A stretch of 64,000 bases of DNA from Pseudisothecium myosuroides (Eukaryota; Streptophyta; Bryopsida; Hypnales; Lembophyllaceae): assembly GCA_951799445.1 (NCBI GenBank), contig OX637289.1, forward strand, positions 5,795,321 to 5,859,320, written 5' to 3'. Positions within the stretch are counted from its first letter, which is position 1. Each line of letters begins with the position of its first letter. Made by a program: the position numbers and the translations under genes. The notes under the pieces were generated by a model that did no database searches, was not told where the DNA came from, and saw only the letters and a program-made list of their open reading frames with translations. Positions 46,512 through 59,445 of this stretch are shown in pieces.

Positions 46512-46700
46512 ACGAAGCAGATGCAGTCAGGAAACGCTGATTTCAGATGGCCAGGATCTGAAGATGGGCTAGCAGCTAGCAGGCTACCATGAAGTTGACA
46601 TGGGTTCGAGACGACCGAGTTGCACTAGCACCAAGTAGACACGCAAGAGCACGAGAACGGGTGGAAGGTTCGACGTACGGGAAGCCCAGACTTGAGAATG
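46512..46700 (-). other. probable expansin 5'UTR exon
   Basis: Between the TATA-derived start (about 46700) and a strong donor (GTAAGTT, 46511-46505) lies a leader exon. The acceptor TGTGTGTGGCAG ends at 46085, giving a 427-bp 5'UTR intron and leaving TGAC before the start codon. This is inferred from splice signals, and an unspliced leader is the alternative. Confidence 0.5.
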
Positions 46701-46724
46701 AGAGATTGTAGGAGGGCCCTGGCG

Positions 46725-46732
46725 CTTATATA
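46725..46732 (-). promoter_or_regulatory. TATA box of the expansin gene
   Basis: TATATAAG on the minus strand (context GCATATATAAGCGCC) is a canonical plant TATA box about 650 bp upstream of the start codon, the distance explained by the leader intron. Confidence 0.65.
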
Positions 46733-47500
46733 TGCGTGGTCCGGCGCCTGATTACGGGTGGAGCGGTGGAATTGGAGGGAGGTCGACGACTTGATCGAAG
46801 CCCTGATTTCCACCAACCCTCGCATCGTCAACGCCAGTCATGTGCGAAACTTGCGTCCGGGAAAGTGGGGCGAAGCTCAACAGTCCCGGTTGTCCAGACC
46901 GGCAAACTGGCGCCACTGTACCCCATCAGTACGGTTGTGTACCTTTTTGCATGACTGTGTTGAGAGAAAGTATTGGTAACGTTTGGATGGATGGATCGTT
47001 CAGTTTGATTGCACGCAGGCTTCACTTGCAGCCCAGTGAGTGCAGGAGTGCTCTGCTGGTCACTGCGTTTGTTGTAGCGCATCATAGTTCCTACTAAATT
47101 TCAATTTGTCAAGTAGTAGGTTTCTAAGGCCGGACTTCGATGTGGCCTGAATCGGAAAACTTTCAATAACCAAACCATTTTTCGATTCCGGTGCATGGAA
47201 GTGTGCAATATTTCCAAGGAATATTTGCGAGGGAGGAGTTTGAATAGTTTGCCGACATGATAGTTAGGGAGAAGTACTTGAAAAGTGGGGGAGCAAGTTT
47301 CTAATTTTAGGACATTGATTTTGATATCCGATTTCTACTGTACATGGAAGTTAGTCTCATTCCTATTTCTTGAAAGTTGGCAACTTGCCATCCACTAGTT
47401 GGATTGTAAATGTTTTCAAGAGCAGTTATTTTGGGAGCTTTAGGAAATGGATGAAGGACATCCAAGCCTAAGTGATTCTTATCTTTTCTTTAGGAATGTG
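46733..47500. other. expansin upstream region
   Basis: This relatively GC-rich unique sequence (to about 47100) holds overlapping open frames on both strands (46736-47097), none with a recognisable domain. It is most likely the proximal promoter. Beyond 47100 the composition returns to AT-rich. Confidence 0.4.
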
Positions 47501-47538
47501 TCTTGTATGATGACTTGGTGTTTCAATGGATATTTCGT

Positions 47539-47702
47539 TACAATGGCAATATTCTTCCACTATATTTTCATTCATTTTCTAGGACTAGTATAGATTTTAG
47601 ACCACATGGTCTAAAATCTAGGACCAATTCACATTTTAGACCAGATGGTCTAAACTTGAAAGTGCCAAGTTTGTGGAATATTGTCATTTTAGTGGAATGT
47701 CT
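47539..47702. mobile_element. M1-family MITE (diverged)
   Basis: ACAATGGCAATATTCTTCCA to GTGGAATATTGTCATTTTAG surrounds CTAGGACTAGTATAGATTTTAG and the palindromic TTTTAGACCACATGGTCTAAAA. The last 10 bp of the ends are weak. Confidence 0.65.
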
Positions 47703-48102
47703 ATTTTTTATGATTATTGCGCAAGGTTTGGAATGAATTGATGTTGAGATGAAAACAAATAGAATATTTGCAAAATGAAGATGTGATGTCTATGTCTACT
47801 AGTACATCATCTTGTATTTGCATGCCATATTTTTTCTCAATAAGCTATAAATCTACATCTACTTTATTACCAAGGACTTTGAAAGGTTAACATAAGTTTT
47901 TAGGTGGTTGTAGGAAAAAACTCAAATTCATGTGTATGCATAGAACCTCTCCCTTGTTGTACAATGATCCAAATATATTGAGTGGATCCCTTGATTTATC
48001 TACTTGACAAACATATGACGTATCTAGCAACCTTGACCCATCCAATTTATCCGTCCGATGGACACGTTCGGTAACCCACCTGATGCTCCATTGCAACCTT
48101 AA

Positions 48103-49033
48103 CCCCTAAAGGACCGAGGCCTTTTTTCTGCCAAAAAACACTTAAAACTGTCATTTCTGTAGCAAAGAGTTAAAAAAAAATTAAATTGTTTTTTTTTCAC
48201 ATCTAACCGTAGGATCTTACACCTAACTAGTATAAAAAAGTGTGGAAAAAATTTCAGAATTTTTGACCGCATAGATTGCAAGATATCTATGTTTAAAGTG
48301 GAAAAAACAAGTTTTTCAACACATTGCGGGACTGGATTTTTTGACTTTGAACATTTTTAACTTAAAATTTTTGCACTACAGAGTTTTGAGCTTTTAATGC
48401 TTGTAGTGGAGAATTGAGTTGAGAGTCTAGGAAAAAAAAAATTCAAAAAAAACTTAATTATCATTCTTAAAAAAATTGTTAAGTAGATGTAGGTACGAGA
48501 TAGAAGGAAAATCTAAAATATTCATATATTTTAGATGGAATTAAAATGCACTAATCCCAATGGTGGGATTGTTCTAACAAGTAAATCAGACCATGCAAAA
48601 AAAAGAAAATTGAAAAATTTGAAAAATTGCATTCAGAAATGAAGCCTAAAGTTATTTTTTTCAAGAAGATGCTCTAACTGCCCGGAAAACAAGAATGTCC
48701 ATAACTTCCTCATACCAAAGTCAAATGAAATGAATCAAAGCTTTCCAGATAGCCAAAAATATAACCTATGAGAAAAAAAATATTAAAAAAAAAATTCAAA
48801 TTTTTGTCCATTTTTTTTTTGCTGCCCGAGCTGCCCCCCGTAGCCTGTTTTGAGCTTATATGGTCATAACTTTTTTTCCCGGGCACCGATTGTAAAAAAA
48901 ATTATATTCCCTTGAAGCTAATCAATTTTTCTACCTCCAAAAAAAGGTTCAAAAAATCAGGAGAAAATTTCAGCCCGTAGGTACCTGCCCAAAAACGCAT
49001 TTGTCCCCCGTAGGGACAATGGTCCTTTAGGGG
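48103..49033. mobile_element. PB-family element, complete (931 bp), TTAA-flanked
   Basis: It runs from CCCCTAAAGGACCGAGGCC to GGTCCTTTAGGGG, with 13-bp perfect inverted ends (CCCCTAAAGGACC), flanked by TTAA at 48099-48102 and 49034-49037. It is non-coding. Near the right end is a second inverted motif, TGTCCCCCGTAGGGACA. It is the best reference copy. Confidence 0.85.
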
Positions 49034-49037
49034 TTAA

Positions 49038-50093
49038 ACCTTAAGCATCTCACTGTAATCTTGCCAACAAACTATTCTAATTTTTCATTTTCATTCTTGC
49101 AAATATTGTGTATTTCATATAGACTTTTGGAAAACATTTTGTCTTTTTTGTAAATCCTGACCAATTTTGGCACATGAAAGTACGATCTTACATCCTATAG
49201 TGGTTAAAAATAAACTAGAAATTATTTTCAAATGGCCACTTTGATTGATCATGTAGTAGAAGTAGTGGCCATTAGCATTATTCAAACATTATTATTTGAA
49301 ACTAATAATTATTTGATCAAATAGTAGAGGTGACCATATAATTCTAAACTTTTTCCATATTCAAAGATTATTTTTTAGTATAAATCAATCTTTTAAATTA
49401 TGAGCAAATTTCAAATTGATATTTCATTATTAGTACAAGTATATCATATAAAAGTATCTATCATTCTATCAACAAGAAAATTTTCAAATGATTTATGTGT
49501 AAAAATAGAATTTTTATAATTTTTATAATTTTTATAGTAAGAAGTAGAAATAAATTGGTAATGTAACATAAAAATATTGAAATCATTAGAAAATTATTCT
49601 TGTATTCTTGTAATAATAATAATAGAAATAAAAATTGTATAATGTTTTTTAAATAATAATTTTATATTTATGGTGTTAACATCCCAAGGACCTAGGTTAG
49701 CTGGTTAGTAGGTTCCAGGCCCTAGGCGATTTAAATTCCATTCAAATGACCCTTCTAAAGCTAAATCTAACCATTAATCCATTGCACAATTGATTGACAA
49801 AATCTTAATAGTTTTAATATTTGAAAATGATTTTTTTAATAAATTTTAGTTTAATCAAAAAATTGGTAAGAGAATTATTTTTATATTTCTAAAGTAAATT
49901 GTGCCAAAAATAATTCATTACATCAATTTAAAAGTAGGGTTAAATGGCTTATATCAACATTCGTATTTACAAAAAATTAGTCTTAGAGTGAGAAATAATA
50001 ATAATTTTTATTAATTTAGAAAAAATTAGAATACTTCTTTTGTTTGTTGAATATAATCATAATTGTATAACATAGTTTTAGAAGATAAATCAA

Positions 50094-50174
<81 letters not shown>

Positions 50175-50790
50175 GCTAACTAGCTAAGAGATTAAGATAA
50201 TAATAGACATGGTAGTAGAAAAATTATTCTCATATTTTGTTAGTCTTAAATATGACATTATACAAATTTGGATCAATTATGCACTTGCAAAAGAATAAAT
50301 TATGTATTATTGGTATGCTTGTTTCTAACCCTAGCATTTACAATTTTACATCATATTAAAAGATGCAAACTAAATTCAATATCCTTTAATTTTTGTTTAA
50401 TTTTGAAATTAAGGACTTAAGGTAATCCCACATGCACATGGTGGATGAAAAGTAAAAAATTATACACTTTCTACTAATCTACAAATTGAATTTGAAGCTT
50501 TTTTTATGTGTTCTACAATCATAAAAAAAAGATTGTGACTTTGTGAGACTAAAATCTCAAGTTACAATAATAATTGTTTTTTAATATTTTCATTGAAATT
50601 TTTTGATGAAAAATAACTATTTCTATACCTATGGAACTCCAAATGATAAAGAATTTTAGGGGTTAATAATACCTTATTGTATTATTGATATCTAATATAA
50701 TAAAAAATACAAAAATTATACTCCGAAATAAGAAATGATTATTTTACTATTTTTTTATTTTTATTTTTTAACAAATGGAGATTATTTTAC
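49038..50790. other. AT-rich non-coding stretch with (TA)n
   Basis: No gene is seen. An uninterrupted (TA)n tract of 71 bp lies at 50101-50171. No other element could be delimited. Confidence 0.5.
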
Positions 50791-52788
50791 TACTGAAATA
50801 TACAACGGGGCGGAAGAAGGAGATGTATACTCCATGTTCTTGAAGTGTGAACGGGTCTTTTAGGAAAGTAGAGTCTCACTAAGTTGGGATGGTCCGTCTG
50901 GAACCGACTGCACTCCTGGCTCTCTCCCAGTCTGCCCTATGGGACACTGCCAATAAAAGATAAAGTAACAGAGTGCTGCGCGGAACATGAAATTAGTAAA
51001 GATTGATTGAAATTTGTAACTTTGGAAACCAAGTCAGAGCAGAAATCCCTCTCAGTAACGAGTTTTTTACTTAATTTGAACCTCAGGTGGCGCTCCAAGC
51101 CGGGACCAGTTGGAAACTTCCAAATTTTTAAATTAGTAATGCCGTGTAGCCGCACCTGGATGTGCAGCACGTGTCCCGTTGACCCTGGAAATCATAAATC
51201 ACACCTGATGAGCGGACAATAACTTAATACTGTAGTTGCCTCCATTTGGGTCTTGGCAGTCCAAACTTAGAGTCTCAGAGAGAAATCAGTCCATTCGCTT
51301 GTTGAGATTGGTGTGATCTCTCTGCTAATAAATCTCGGAATTTTCATTTATGAGCTCCTTGAGTTATTTAGTTCATATAAGCTTATTCCCCTTCACTAGT
51401 TCACTCCATCGACTTCTTTCGGCTTTACAGGAACTCATTGTTATCGACACAACTCAAGAGGATGGCTATCCTCGTCTATATATCGTACGGAAATATCGAA
51501 AGTTCCCCCTGAGATGAGGTTGCACAGTTAGGAACAGGGGGAATTCAGGGGAAAGCGGCTATTAGGGAAGTCAGTACGTGGCACAGATTTTTCCTGTTCG
51601 CAACAATGTAACTTGGAATGGCAACCCGGGAACCAGAGAAAATCTCTCTGTGACAGACTTCAAAATTTCCGGCTTCACCATATACTGTATATACAGTACA
51701 GTACCGTCGTCTCAATCTTAGAAGTTACAAATAGGTTGCTTCCCTGCGAACAGTACCTTTCGATCAAGCATCGAACAGTTATCTCCTTCTGTCAACTATC
51801 GGTCAATCCCACAAGTTCAATTCCACATCGGGTTCCATGCATACTGTTGAGGATGTGACGTTTCCTTGTAAAAGCAACCCTTTTATGGTTGCTTGACCAA
51901 AAAAAGTTAACGAAGTCCACATCAGGCATTCAGGCTGGAGTTCCTGGAAATGCCGGACCACAGATTTCAAATTACAATGGCCACGTACTTTGGACGGTTC
52001 GACACTTCGACGTGTCCCCTCTCCATTAGATGTGCCTAGTTTCAAGATCGTGTCTCATCTTAGTGGTCCAATGGACAATCGAAAAGTGATTTCATAAGTT
52101 TTCAAATTGTTACGTCCTTCCCGAAGTTGGAATGCGCGACTGGATCACGTTCATTAATTCTCCGATTCACATTAAGAATGGGATGGAATGATCTAAACTC
52201 GAACAGGTCGATACAAGTCCGTCATTACGAGACAGACCAGCATTAGTTTTTCATAAGTCGAAGGTCCGGCAGGGGCTCCAGCATGTGGCCAATTTGTCAC
52301 TCAAATCCCCATGTACAGAACAGTACTATAATATGGGCACGCTCCCGATTGCCATTCCAGAGAGGCAGAAGGTCGAAGGTCTCGCTCAGTCTGTTGCTCA
52401 AGAAGTTCTCAAACTCGTAGAAACGGAGCAGTTACAGTCCTAACCTCCGACTAATTCCTGAGATGTACACCAGTTCCAGTTACTACTTCTCTGAGCACTT
52501 GAATGTGAGAGAGTTGGCGTTCTGAAACGCCTGGAACACGTCATTTTAGTGAGTAAGAGTGAAAGACCTTTAACAATTTTAATCCGATTATCTGCGTTTC
52601 ACAGCTAGTATTTTCCCCGTCACCCATGGGAATTCGCTAGACCTGCGAGCTGCACCCAGCATAAGATCTTTCACATGCCACTTGACTTCGCGATCAGATC
52701 AGACCTCGAAGAACTAGGGTTGTCCAGACTCCATTCCAAAGTGCCTGGAATACGGTCTATCCATTCCTGCAACTTGAATGAAGCCTAA
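50791..52788. other. unique moderate-GC sequence without a clear gene
   Basis: The base composition and lack of repeats resemble the gene islands, but the frames present (50937-51222, 51613-52045) are short, overlap on both strands and show no domain. It may contain an unrecognised gene, UTR or non-coding RNA. Confidence 0.3.
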
Positions 52789-53286
52789 TTAATACCCTAA
52801 TGAATAAACTCCGTTAACTTCTAGGTTTGTGACGTCTGAGGCGAAGTGCACTGCACCGCGTAAACCCCAGGCTCCGCCGTGCCGGTTTCTCAGCCGCTGA
52901 TATCTCCCCACGGTCATACCCAATTCCATGGAACGCCCAAATGCACTCCAACTCTCCGTCCAGTCCACCACAAAGCCACTTTTCCTGTTACGAAAAGAAG
53001 GTGCAGCGCAAGAAAAATGCGGGCTTCGAGTAGCTCCCGGAAGGTGCCTGGTGTATGCAATCGATCCATCAGAGATTATGAATGTATGATTAGCAATTTT
53101 AGACGAATGTGGCGCTCTGCATGAGGCTGTTCGATGTCTGCGAACCATCGATGTAAATAAAGTTGTCGTTTGCGTAAAAAAGTTGTCAACGTTTGCTTCC
53201 TGGTGACTTGAGGTTTGGCGTCCTGGTTCAGTTTTCTCTTCGCTGTTGAAATAAAATTCACCAGAAAATGTGTGGCGAAAATGCAC
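52789..53286 (-). CDS. unidentified 165-codon open frame
   Basis: This is the longest intact frame outside the expansin and gene A, in unique moderate-GC sequence. Its product (for example SIAYTRHLPGA, FVVDWTESWSAFGRS, GMTVGRYQRLRN, AVHFASDVTNLEVNGVY) has mixed, globular-like composition but no domain I recognise, no signal peptide and no membrane segment. The true start could be the internal Met about 47 codons in, and the 3' half could be an exon joined to others. No TATA box or partner exon was found. A chance frame remains possible. Confidence 0.3.
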   Translation of the reverse strand: MHFRHTFSGEFYFNSEEKTEPGRQTSSHQEANVDNFFTQTTTLFTSMVRRHRTASCRAPHSSKIANHTFIISDGSIAYTRHLPGATRSPHFSCAAPSFRNRKSGFVVDWTESWSAFGRSMELGMTVGRYQRLRNRHGGAWGLRGAVHFASDVTNLEVNGVYSLGY

Positions 53287-53489
53287 CCAGAAAAGTTGTT
53301 ACCGAACTATGTGCGAATGCTAACAGCACTCTAATGCTAACACTCTAAGTCTGACACTCATCTTCTCTTAAAACGTGCTGTCTTGCTGCATTCCTAGATC
53401 CATTTTGACATTCCCAACAGTTTGTTGTGCCGATCAGACTTTGTTGTTGTTGGCGGAGGAATGACTTGCACCCTGGGAATGCAAGCAGT

Positions 53490-54010
53490 AAACCCCTAAT
53501 AACTCAAGGGAGGTGTACTTTCAAAATTGACCAAAATTGCCAAGAATTTGAGCAAATTTTTTAGCTCATTTTTTGTTGAGATCGGATAGAATGTAACCGC
53601 ATGATCTTGAAGTTCACATTGAGAGTGAACACCTCAAAAAAATTCAAATTGTTTGACCACAGGATTTAAGAGATATTTGAGTTTGAAGTTTTATTTGAGT
53701 CAATGGAGTTATGCATTAGAAATTATGAAAATTTCAGCCGTGCTCCGGAGTGACAAACCAAGTTATTTCAAATCTTGGTCTATCACTCCAAAATAGTTAG
53801 ATTTTTGCGATTTTATTTTTATTTTAATAAAAAAATTTAAGATTAAAAATAAACTAAGATAATAAATAAATAAATAAATAAAAATTTAACTCATAAAACT
53901 CAATTTATGCGCCACTATCACTGTAATTTCAGGTAGGCGGGAATAGGGAAAAAACAATTTTTTCAACAAAAAACAACAAATTTCAGGGTACTTTGAAGGG
54001 CTGTGGAGCA
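53490..54010. repeat. degenerate PB-family copy
   Basis: AAACCCCTAATAACTC near 53490 and the body text (GTAACCGCATGATCTTGAAG; TTGACCACAGGATTTAAGAGATATTTGAG) resemble PB. An (AAAT)n run lies at about 53855-53882. The right end is not recognisable. Confidence 0.4.
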
Positions 54011-55616
54011 GCCCGCTGAAGACCTAAAATTTTCTCTAATGGAGGGCACCGCACTTTGAAGGAGCATATCTTTGTGAGAATATTTTGAAATGCTGCCTTT
54101 ACTCAATGAAAGATAAGAGAGTTTAGAATGTACATGTAAAATTTCACAATGACAAGGAACTGAAGGAAGGTAGCAAGCTTTATTTGATGCACCACAAGGC
54201 AAAGTGTGTTACATTTCCCTCATTCTATTGTCCATGAGAGGATAATAAAAGTTCACTATGTGGTGAGTTGCGAATTCAACAAACACTAAACACATGCACA
54301 GACAAAGTCTAATATCTTTCCCATATGCTAATCCATTTTTTTTTAAATGTGATTTTAGCATGTGATTCTTTAGTAAGGACATTATTTTATAAGCATTGGT
54401 CTTGGTGAGACTCCCATGAAGTATAATAGATAAGTCTCTTTCACATTCTACCACAATACGCACTCTATACAAGAAGTATGTGTTGTATATTATACAATTT
54501 TATAAGTTTTGTTTTCCATAAGTTGGAATCAAGTTCAAAAGTGATTTAGTTCATTATCAAAATAATGTATACAAATATTGATATCTTTCATGATATTCTC
54601 ACCTCTTTTGTACATGGTATTTTGTCCCTTCTTTATCCCATTACCATGAAGTAATCCTAAACTATGAAGTTGGCCATTACCAAGAGGTAATGCCCAATTT
54701 TTTACTTCTAGCAAATTTTATTATTATTCAAGGAAAAAACAAAAATCGTTTCATTGAATGCCATGAGGGATTAGACTCTACTTCCCTTGTGTATTCCAAG
54801 CATTTTTCAATTTATAGTAGAGCTTGCAATAGACGGTGGTCATTGAAATGAGAATAGTATTTGTAAGAAAGAAAAAAATGGAACACTTATCTTCTTGATC
54901 TACCCCATTCAAGGTGGATTTGACTTTTTGAGGTGAGCAAGAATTACATTGGTTGGCTGACTTTTTAGTCCACCCAAATTGAATCCAAAAAAATGAGCTA
55001 TAAAGTACACAACACCACTTCACTTCAAAAAATTCCACGAGGTGAAGTTTAACTTGGAATTTGATGAAACTCTTGCCATTGGATTTACAATGTAGTCTTT
55101 ATTCTAGTTTTGTTTTGTTTTTAAACTCAAAATTTGAGAGTAGGCAACTCAAAATAAGAAGGGCAACAACAAGAAAATGTTCGCTTGGGTCATTAAGAGC
55201 TAAGGAAAAGAGATGAAAACATCCATATACATACTTTCATCCACAGATTATTAATTAGTAGTAGTCCCATCCAAATTTTCAAATATTGACAAATCTATAA
55301 TTTGAGAAGGATTTGGCAATTTCATCCATTTTTATATCCATTTTTCTTAGTCTTAAAGTAGCCAATCCCAAATGACGTAAAACTTCAGTGAAAATATACC
55401 CAAAAAAATTGGTTGGTAGTAGTGAAGATTTTTAATATATAATATGACAATAGGACGATTATCAATACTTAAATTCATACTTTCTAGACATTCTATGGAG
55501 AATATTTTAACCTTCTAATGTATTTTGTGCATTAGATTAGGGATCCTTTTCAAGCCTTCAAAATTTTTGTATAAGATCCTTTTTCCTTCTACCTATGGTT
55601 GGATAATTTTACCAAT
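54011..55616. other. AT-rich non-coding stretch
   Basis: Minus frames at 53963-54202, 54209-54472 and 54778-55038 have no domain and lie in AT-rich sequence, so I treat them as chance frames. No element could be delimited. Confidence 0.35.
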
Positions 55617-55620
55617 TTAA

Positions 55621-56536
55621 CCCCTGAAGGCCCAAGGCATTTTCTGGCTCCGAAACCACTAAACTACCATTTCTGCTGCGATTACTTCCTAAACCCAAAA
55701 AAACCTTTTTTTTAGAATCTAACCGTAGGATCTTGTACTTCACTTGTCTTAGATCATGTGGTAAAAATTTCATGAAGTTTGACCGTACAGATTAGAAGAT
55801 ATTAGCGTTTGAAGTTGGAAAAAGAAGTTTTTTTGAACTCTGGATTGCAATTTCAGATGACTTTGACGGCCATTTGTGGATTTTTTTGCACTACACACTA
55901 TAAAGTTAAAATTTTTATGTTGAACATTCAAGTTGAGAGTCGGGGAAAAAAAATTCAGAATGTCAAAACTTGATTTTCACATATAAAAAAATTGTTAAGT
56001 AGAAGTAGGTCCAAAATTGAACAAAACACTAAATCTTCAATAGCTCTTAGATGGAATTAAAAAACCATACTCCCAACGGTGGGATTGTTCTTGCAAACAA
56101 ACTTAACCTTTTCAAAAAAAAATTTGAAAAAATTTGAAAATTGCATTCAAAAATGAATTTTATAAGTTGTTTTTTGAAGAAGACGCTTAGATTGCCCGAA
56201 AAACAAGATTGTCCATAACTTTCTCATTCTGAGTCCAAATAGAATAAATCAAGGCTTCAAATATAGACAAAAACATGATCTTTGAGAAAATAAATAAATA
56301 AATAAAAAATTCAATTTTTTAAAGTTTCTTTTTTCTGCCCGGCGAACTGCTTTTTTGACTTCGGGCGGCATACCTTTTTTTCCTGGGTACCGATTGAAAA
56401 ATAATTATATTTTTGGAAAGCTAATGTGATTTCCTATCTTCAAAAAAAGTTTCAAAAAATCAGGTCGAAATTTCAGGTCGCATGAGCCTGCCCGAAATCC
56501 CAAGTGTCCCCCGAGGGGACTTTGGGCCTTTAGGGG
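55621..56536. mobile_element. PB-family element, complete (916 bp), TTAA-flanked
   Basis: It runs from CCCCTGAAGGCCCAAGGC to TTTGGGCCTTTAGGGG, flanked by TTAA at 55617-55620 and 56537-56540. The body aligns with the copy at 48.1 kb (TCTAACCGTAGGATCTTG; CCCAACGGTGGGATTGTTCT; GTCCCCCGAGGGGAC). Confidence 0.85.
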
Positions 56537-57860
56537 TTAAACTTGAAAGTCTACTCCATTTGGTTGTGGATGTACTATTAAGAAAACAAATTTTGGATAA
56601 AATTACAATTTTAATTCATTTTTAATACTAGTACTAATACGATAACACAAAGTGCATATGCACTTTAACTCTTTAAGTATCCTTGAAATTTGAAATAGAG
56701 ATTCTTAAGAAAATTGCTAAATGATTGATTTCTATTGAGAACACATATTTTATATAACCTACATTGATTATATATAGTAAACACATATATAATAATATAA
56801 TGACAATCCTAGTGGTTAGTACTCATGTCAACTTATCAATAAACACCTCGATAAACACCTATTTTTTCAATTGATTATTTTCAATCAATTATATATACAT
56901 GAATGGAAAAATAATTTAAATTTATTTTTTATTTTTTATTTTGAACCAATAAATACACTCAATGCATTAAAATTGATTAAATTACATTTTGGAGAGGGTG
57001 TGATTTTTGTTAAAAGGAAAAAAAATGATGTTATAATTTGAATATCCTTGCTACCTTTGCACCATTGTGTTTAGATATTTACCCAATCTCGAGTATACAA
57101 TAATATTTTCTCAACTTTGAAGGTAAATGAACTAATTTATATGCAAACTCTAAAAACAAACTGACAAGTGACAACAATAGAAAAGGAATGAGGCCTTAAG
57201 AAGGCCGCTAGATCAACATTGTGGCATTGCCCAACACTACAAAGAAAACATAATAACGATAATTTTATAAAATGAAAAATTATAGTTTGACGTGGCACTT
57301 GAGGTGCCACAACAGATTGCCATTTTCAAAAATTCAATTTGCATTGTTGGTCCAAATGTAGTGGCCTTTCGGGGTCCCATTCAATAATTTCTAATGGTAC
57401 AACATTCTTTCAAAGTATTTTAAAATTTCTCTTGATGAAAACAACAATATCCATCAAATAACCTTTTTGAATACAAATCAATTTATTATCTACAAATTTG
57501 TATTTTTTTATATCAATTTTGATGATTTTATCTATTTTTAATGACAATCATCATAAAGTAAAAAAAGGTTTTATTAAAACAAGTTGCCTAAAGTTGTTTG
57601 CATTGCATTTTTTTGAAGACTTAGCATACCTTTTGATCCAAGCACACCAATAAATAGTGTTGTTTTAGTTTCTAAGTAGGAAATAGCCTTATAGAAGGTA
57701 CTATGATATGTCATATATTGACAACTTATGTCAAATATTGAAACTTGGATACATTTGAAATTGACTTTATAAAATCTAAATTTGCCAAAAATTTTCTATT
57801 TTTTGTTTGATGAACAATTTTCCTTTAGAATTTAGAATTGCAATTTCCTTATGGGTTTTG
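56537..57860. other. AT-rich non-coding stretch with an H-like end motif
   Basis: At 57178-57215, AATAGAAAAGGAATGAGGCC followed by TTAAGAAGGCCGCT resembles the H-family end motif seen at 11.36 and 18.3 kb. No partner end was found. Otherwise nothing is recognised. Confidence 0.3.
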
Positions 57861-58612
57861 GTTGTGGGGTGGTTGCAAGAATGAGTGTTTGTTTATGTTC
57901 CACTTTTGTTTGTTTTTGGCTAATATTGCCGTACTGGGAATACTATGACCTTTTGGAAACAAAATTTTAAAAACTAAATAAAACAAGGATAATTAATATA
58001 ATATTAGAGTAACATATCACCAAAATTTTAGACCTAAAAAAAATCTAGGTCAAAGTTGTTCATGAAAAATAGTAAGTTGAAATTTTGAAGAAAACAAATA
58101 CTTTGACATTTTAACTATAAAAAATAGGAAAAACAATTTACAAAGAAACAAAAAAAATTCATTGAGGGGGACTTCATAGATAAGAGATTTCACTTAAAAA
58201 TTGATCTTGAAACCATCTTCAATGTTCATAAATATGTGCGCAAGGGAGCCCTATTCACTAATTCGCACGAATGTAGGGGACATGAAATAATATATTTTCA
58301 GATGCCCCTTGGTAGGAACATGTCCACCTACTATGGGAGTAGACCACCAAAATTTTAGCTCTATATCATTAGTTTTGAATACTCCTTTTTATTAAAAAAC
58401 TAAAAAACTAAAAATGGGACAAATTAATTGAAATGATTTCTAAATATAAAATGATTTCTAAATTTTTTGAAAAATACTTGATATAATTACACTCAAGACA
58501 ACCATCTCTAGTAAAAATTTCAAGTTCATATGAATCGTGCTTCAAAAGTTATTACAAAGGAATGCTTCGGCAGTCTCCATTGTGACAAAGTTCCAGTACC
58601 AGTGTTTTTCGC
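57861..58612 (+). repeat. NG-family repeat
   Basis: GGTGGTTGCAAGAATGAGTG at the left, TTTTAACTATAAAAAATAGG, and GATCTTGAAACCATCTTCAATGTT in the body, and ACCAGTGTTTTTCGCAAAG at the right match the family order of 30314-31048. It is uninterrupted at the PB target site. Confidence 0.55.
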
Positions 58613-59445
58613 AAAGATCCTATGGTTTTTACAAATAATTAAGAGCATCAATGCATGCTAATTTTTATAGAGATTGGAAAAATGAAATATGATTTTCAAA
58701 ACCTTGTAATCAATTAATGATTTATGAAACATTAGGAAACAAGAATCCCACCAAACTAAATGTCCATATCCATCAATTACTTGCTCTAGACAACAAATCA
58801 ATCCATGTCCATTCCACTATCTATGGAATTTTATTTTTAGAATAATTTCTCATAGATTGGATCTCTTTTTCAATATTGTCTCTAAATAATGAACATTCTT
58901 TGAAGTATTTGAGTTTAAGACAAACAATTTGTCCAAATCAAAAAATTCTTTTGGCCTTGTAAAAATATTTCAATGAACTATTTACAAAAAGATGCAATTT
59001 TCAGAAAATTAATTTTCAGAAATAATAATTTTTTGGTCTAGACAGTTGGCAATAAATGGTTGCTTTTGGCATTTAGGGTTAATTCTCCATTTCTATCCTT
59101 GAAATCCTAAATTGAAAATTATTTTACTCAATCCACTCAGGGTTGTCTATTCTAAGGTAATCCTGGCTTTTCCCGTCAGGATGTCCGTCAGATTGGTCCA
59201 GATCGGGATTTACTTCAACCCCAAATTTATTTATTTATTTATTTCTCCTCGATGGTCGGTACATCGAGCTGAACGGTCTGTCTGTCCAATCGACAAATAG
59301 GCCATCCGGGCCAACAAATCAACCATCTACAGAAAAAAAAAATTGATCCCGACGTATCGTTGATCAAATAGACGTCCAGACATGACGCGACGGGGACAAC
59401 CCTAGATTTACATTGTCGAAGCCAGAGAATAAACAAAGGATATAT
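58613..59445. other. non-coding stretch
   Basis: No gene is seen. A small patch at 59150-59410 is less AT-rich, with short frames on both strands but no domain. A (TTTA)n run is near 59227-59242. Confidence 0.35.

Noticed and set aside
50101..50171. Long (TA)n tract as a possible origin or telomere-like feature
   Set aside because: Simple dinucleotide tracts also occur at 6812-6843 and 35952-35996. There is no associated structure, so it is an ordinary microsatellite.
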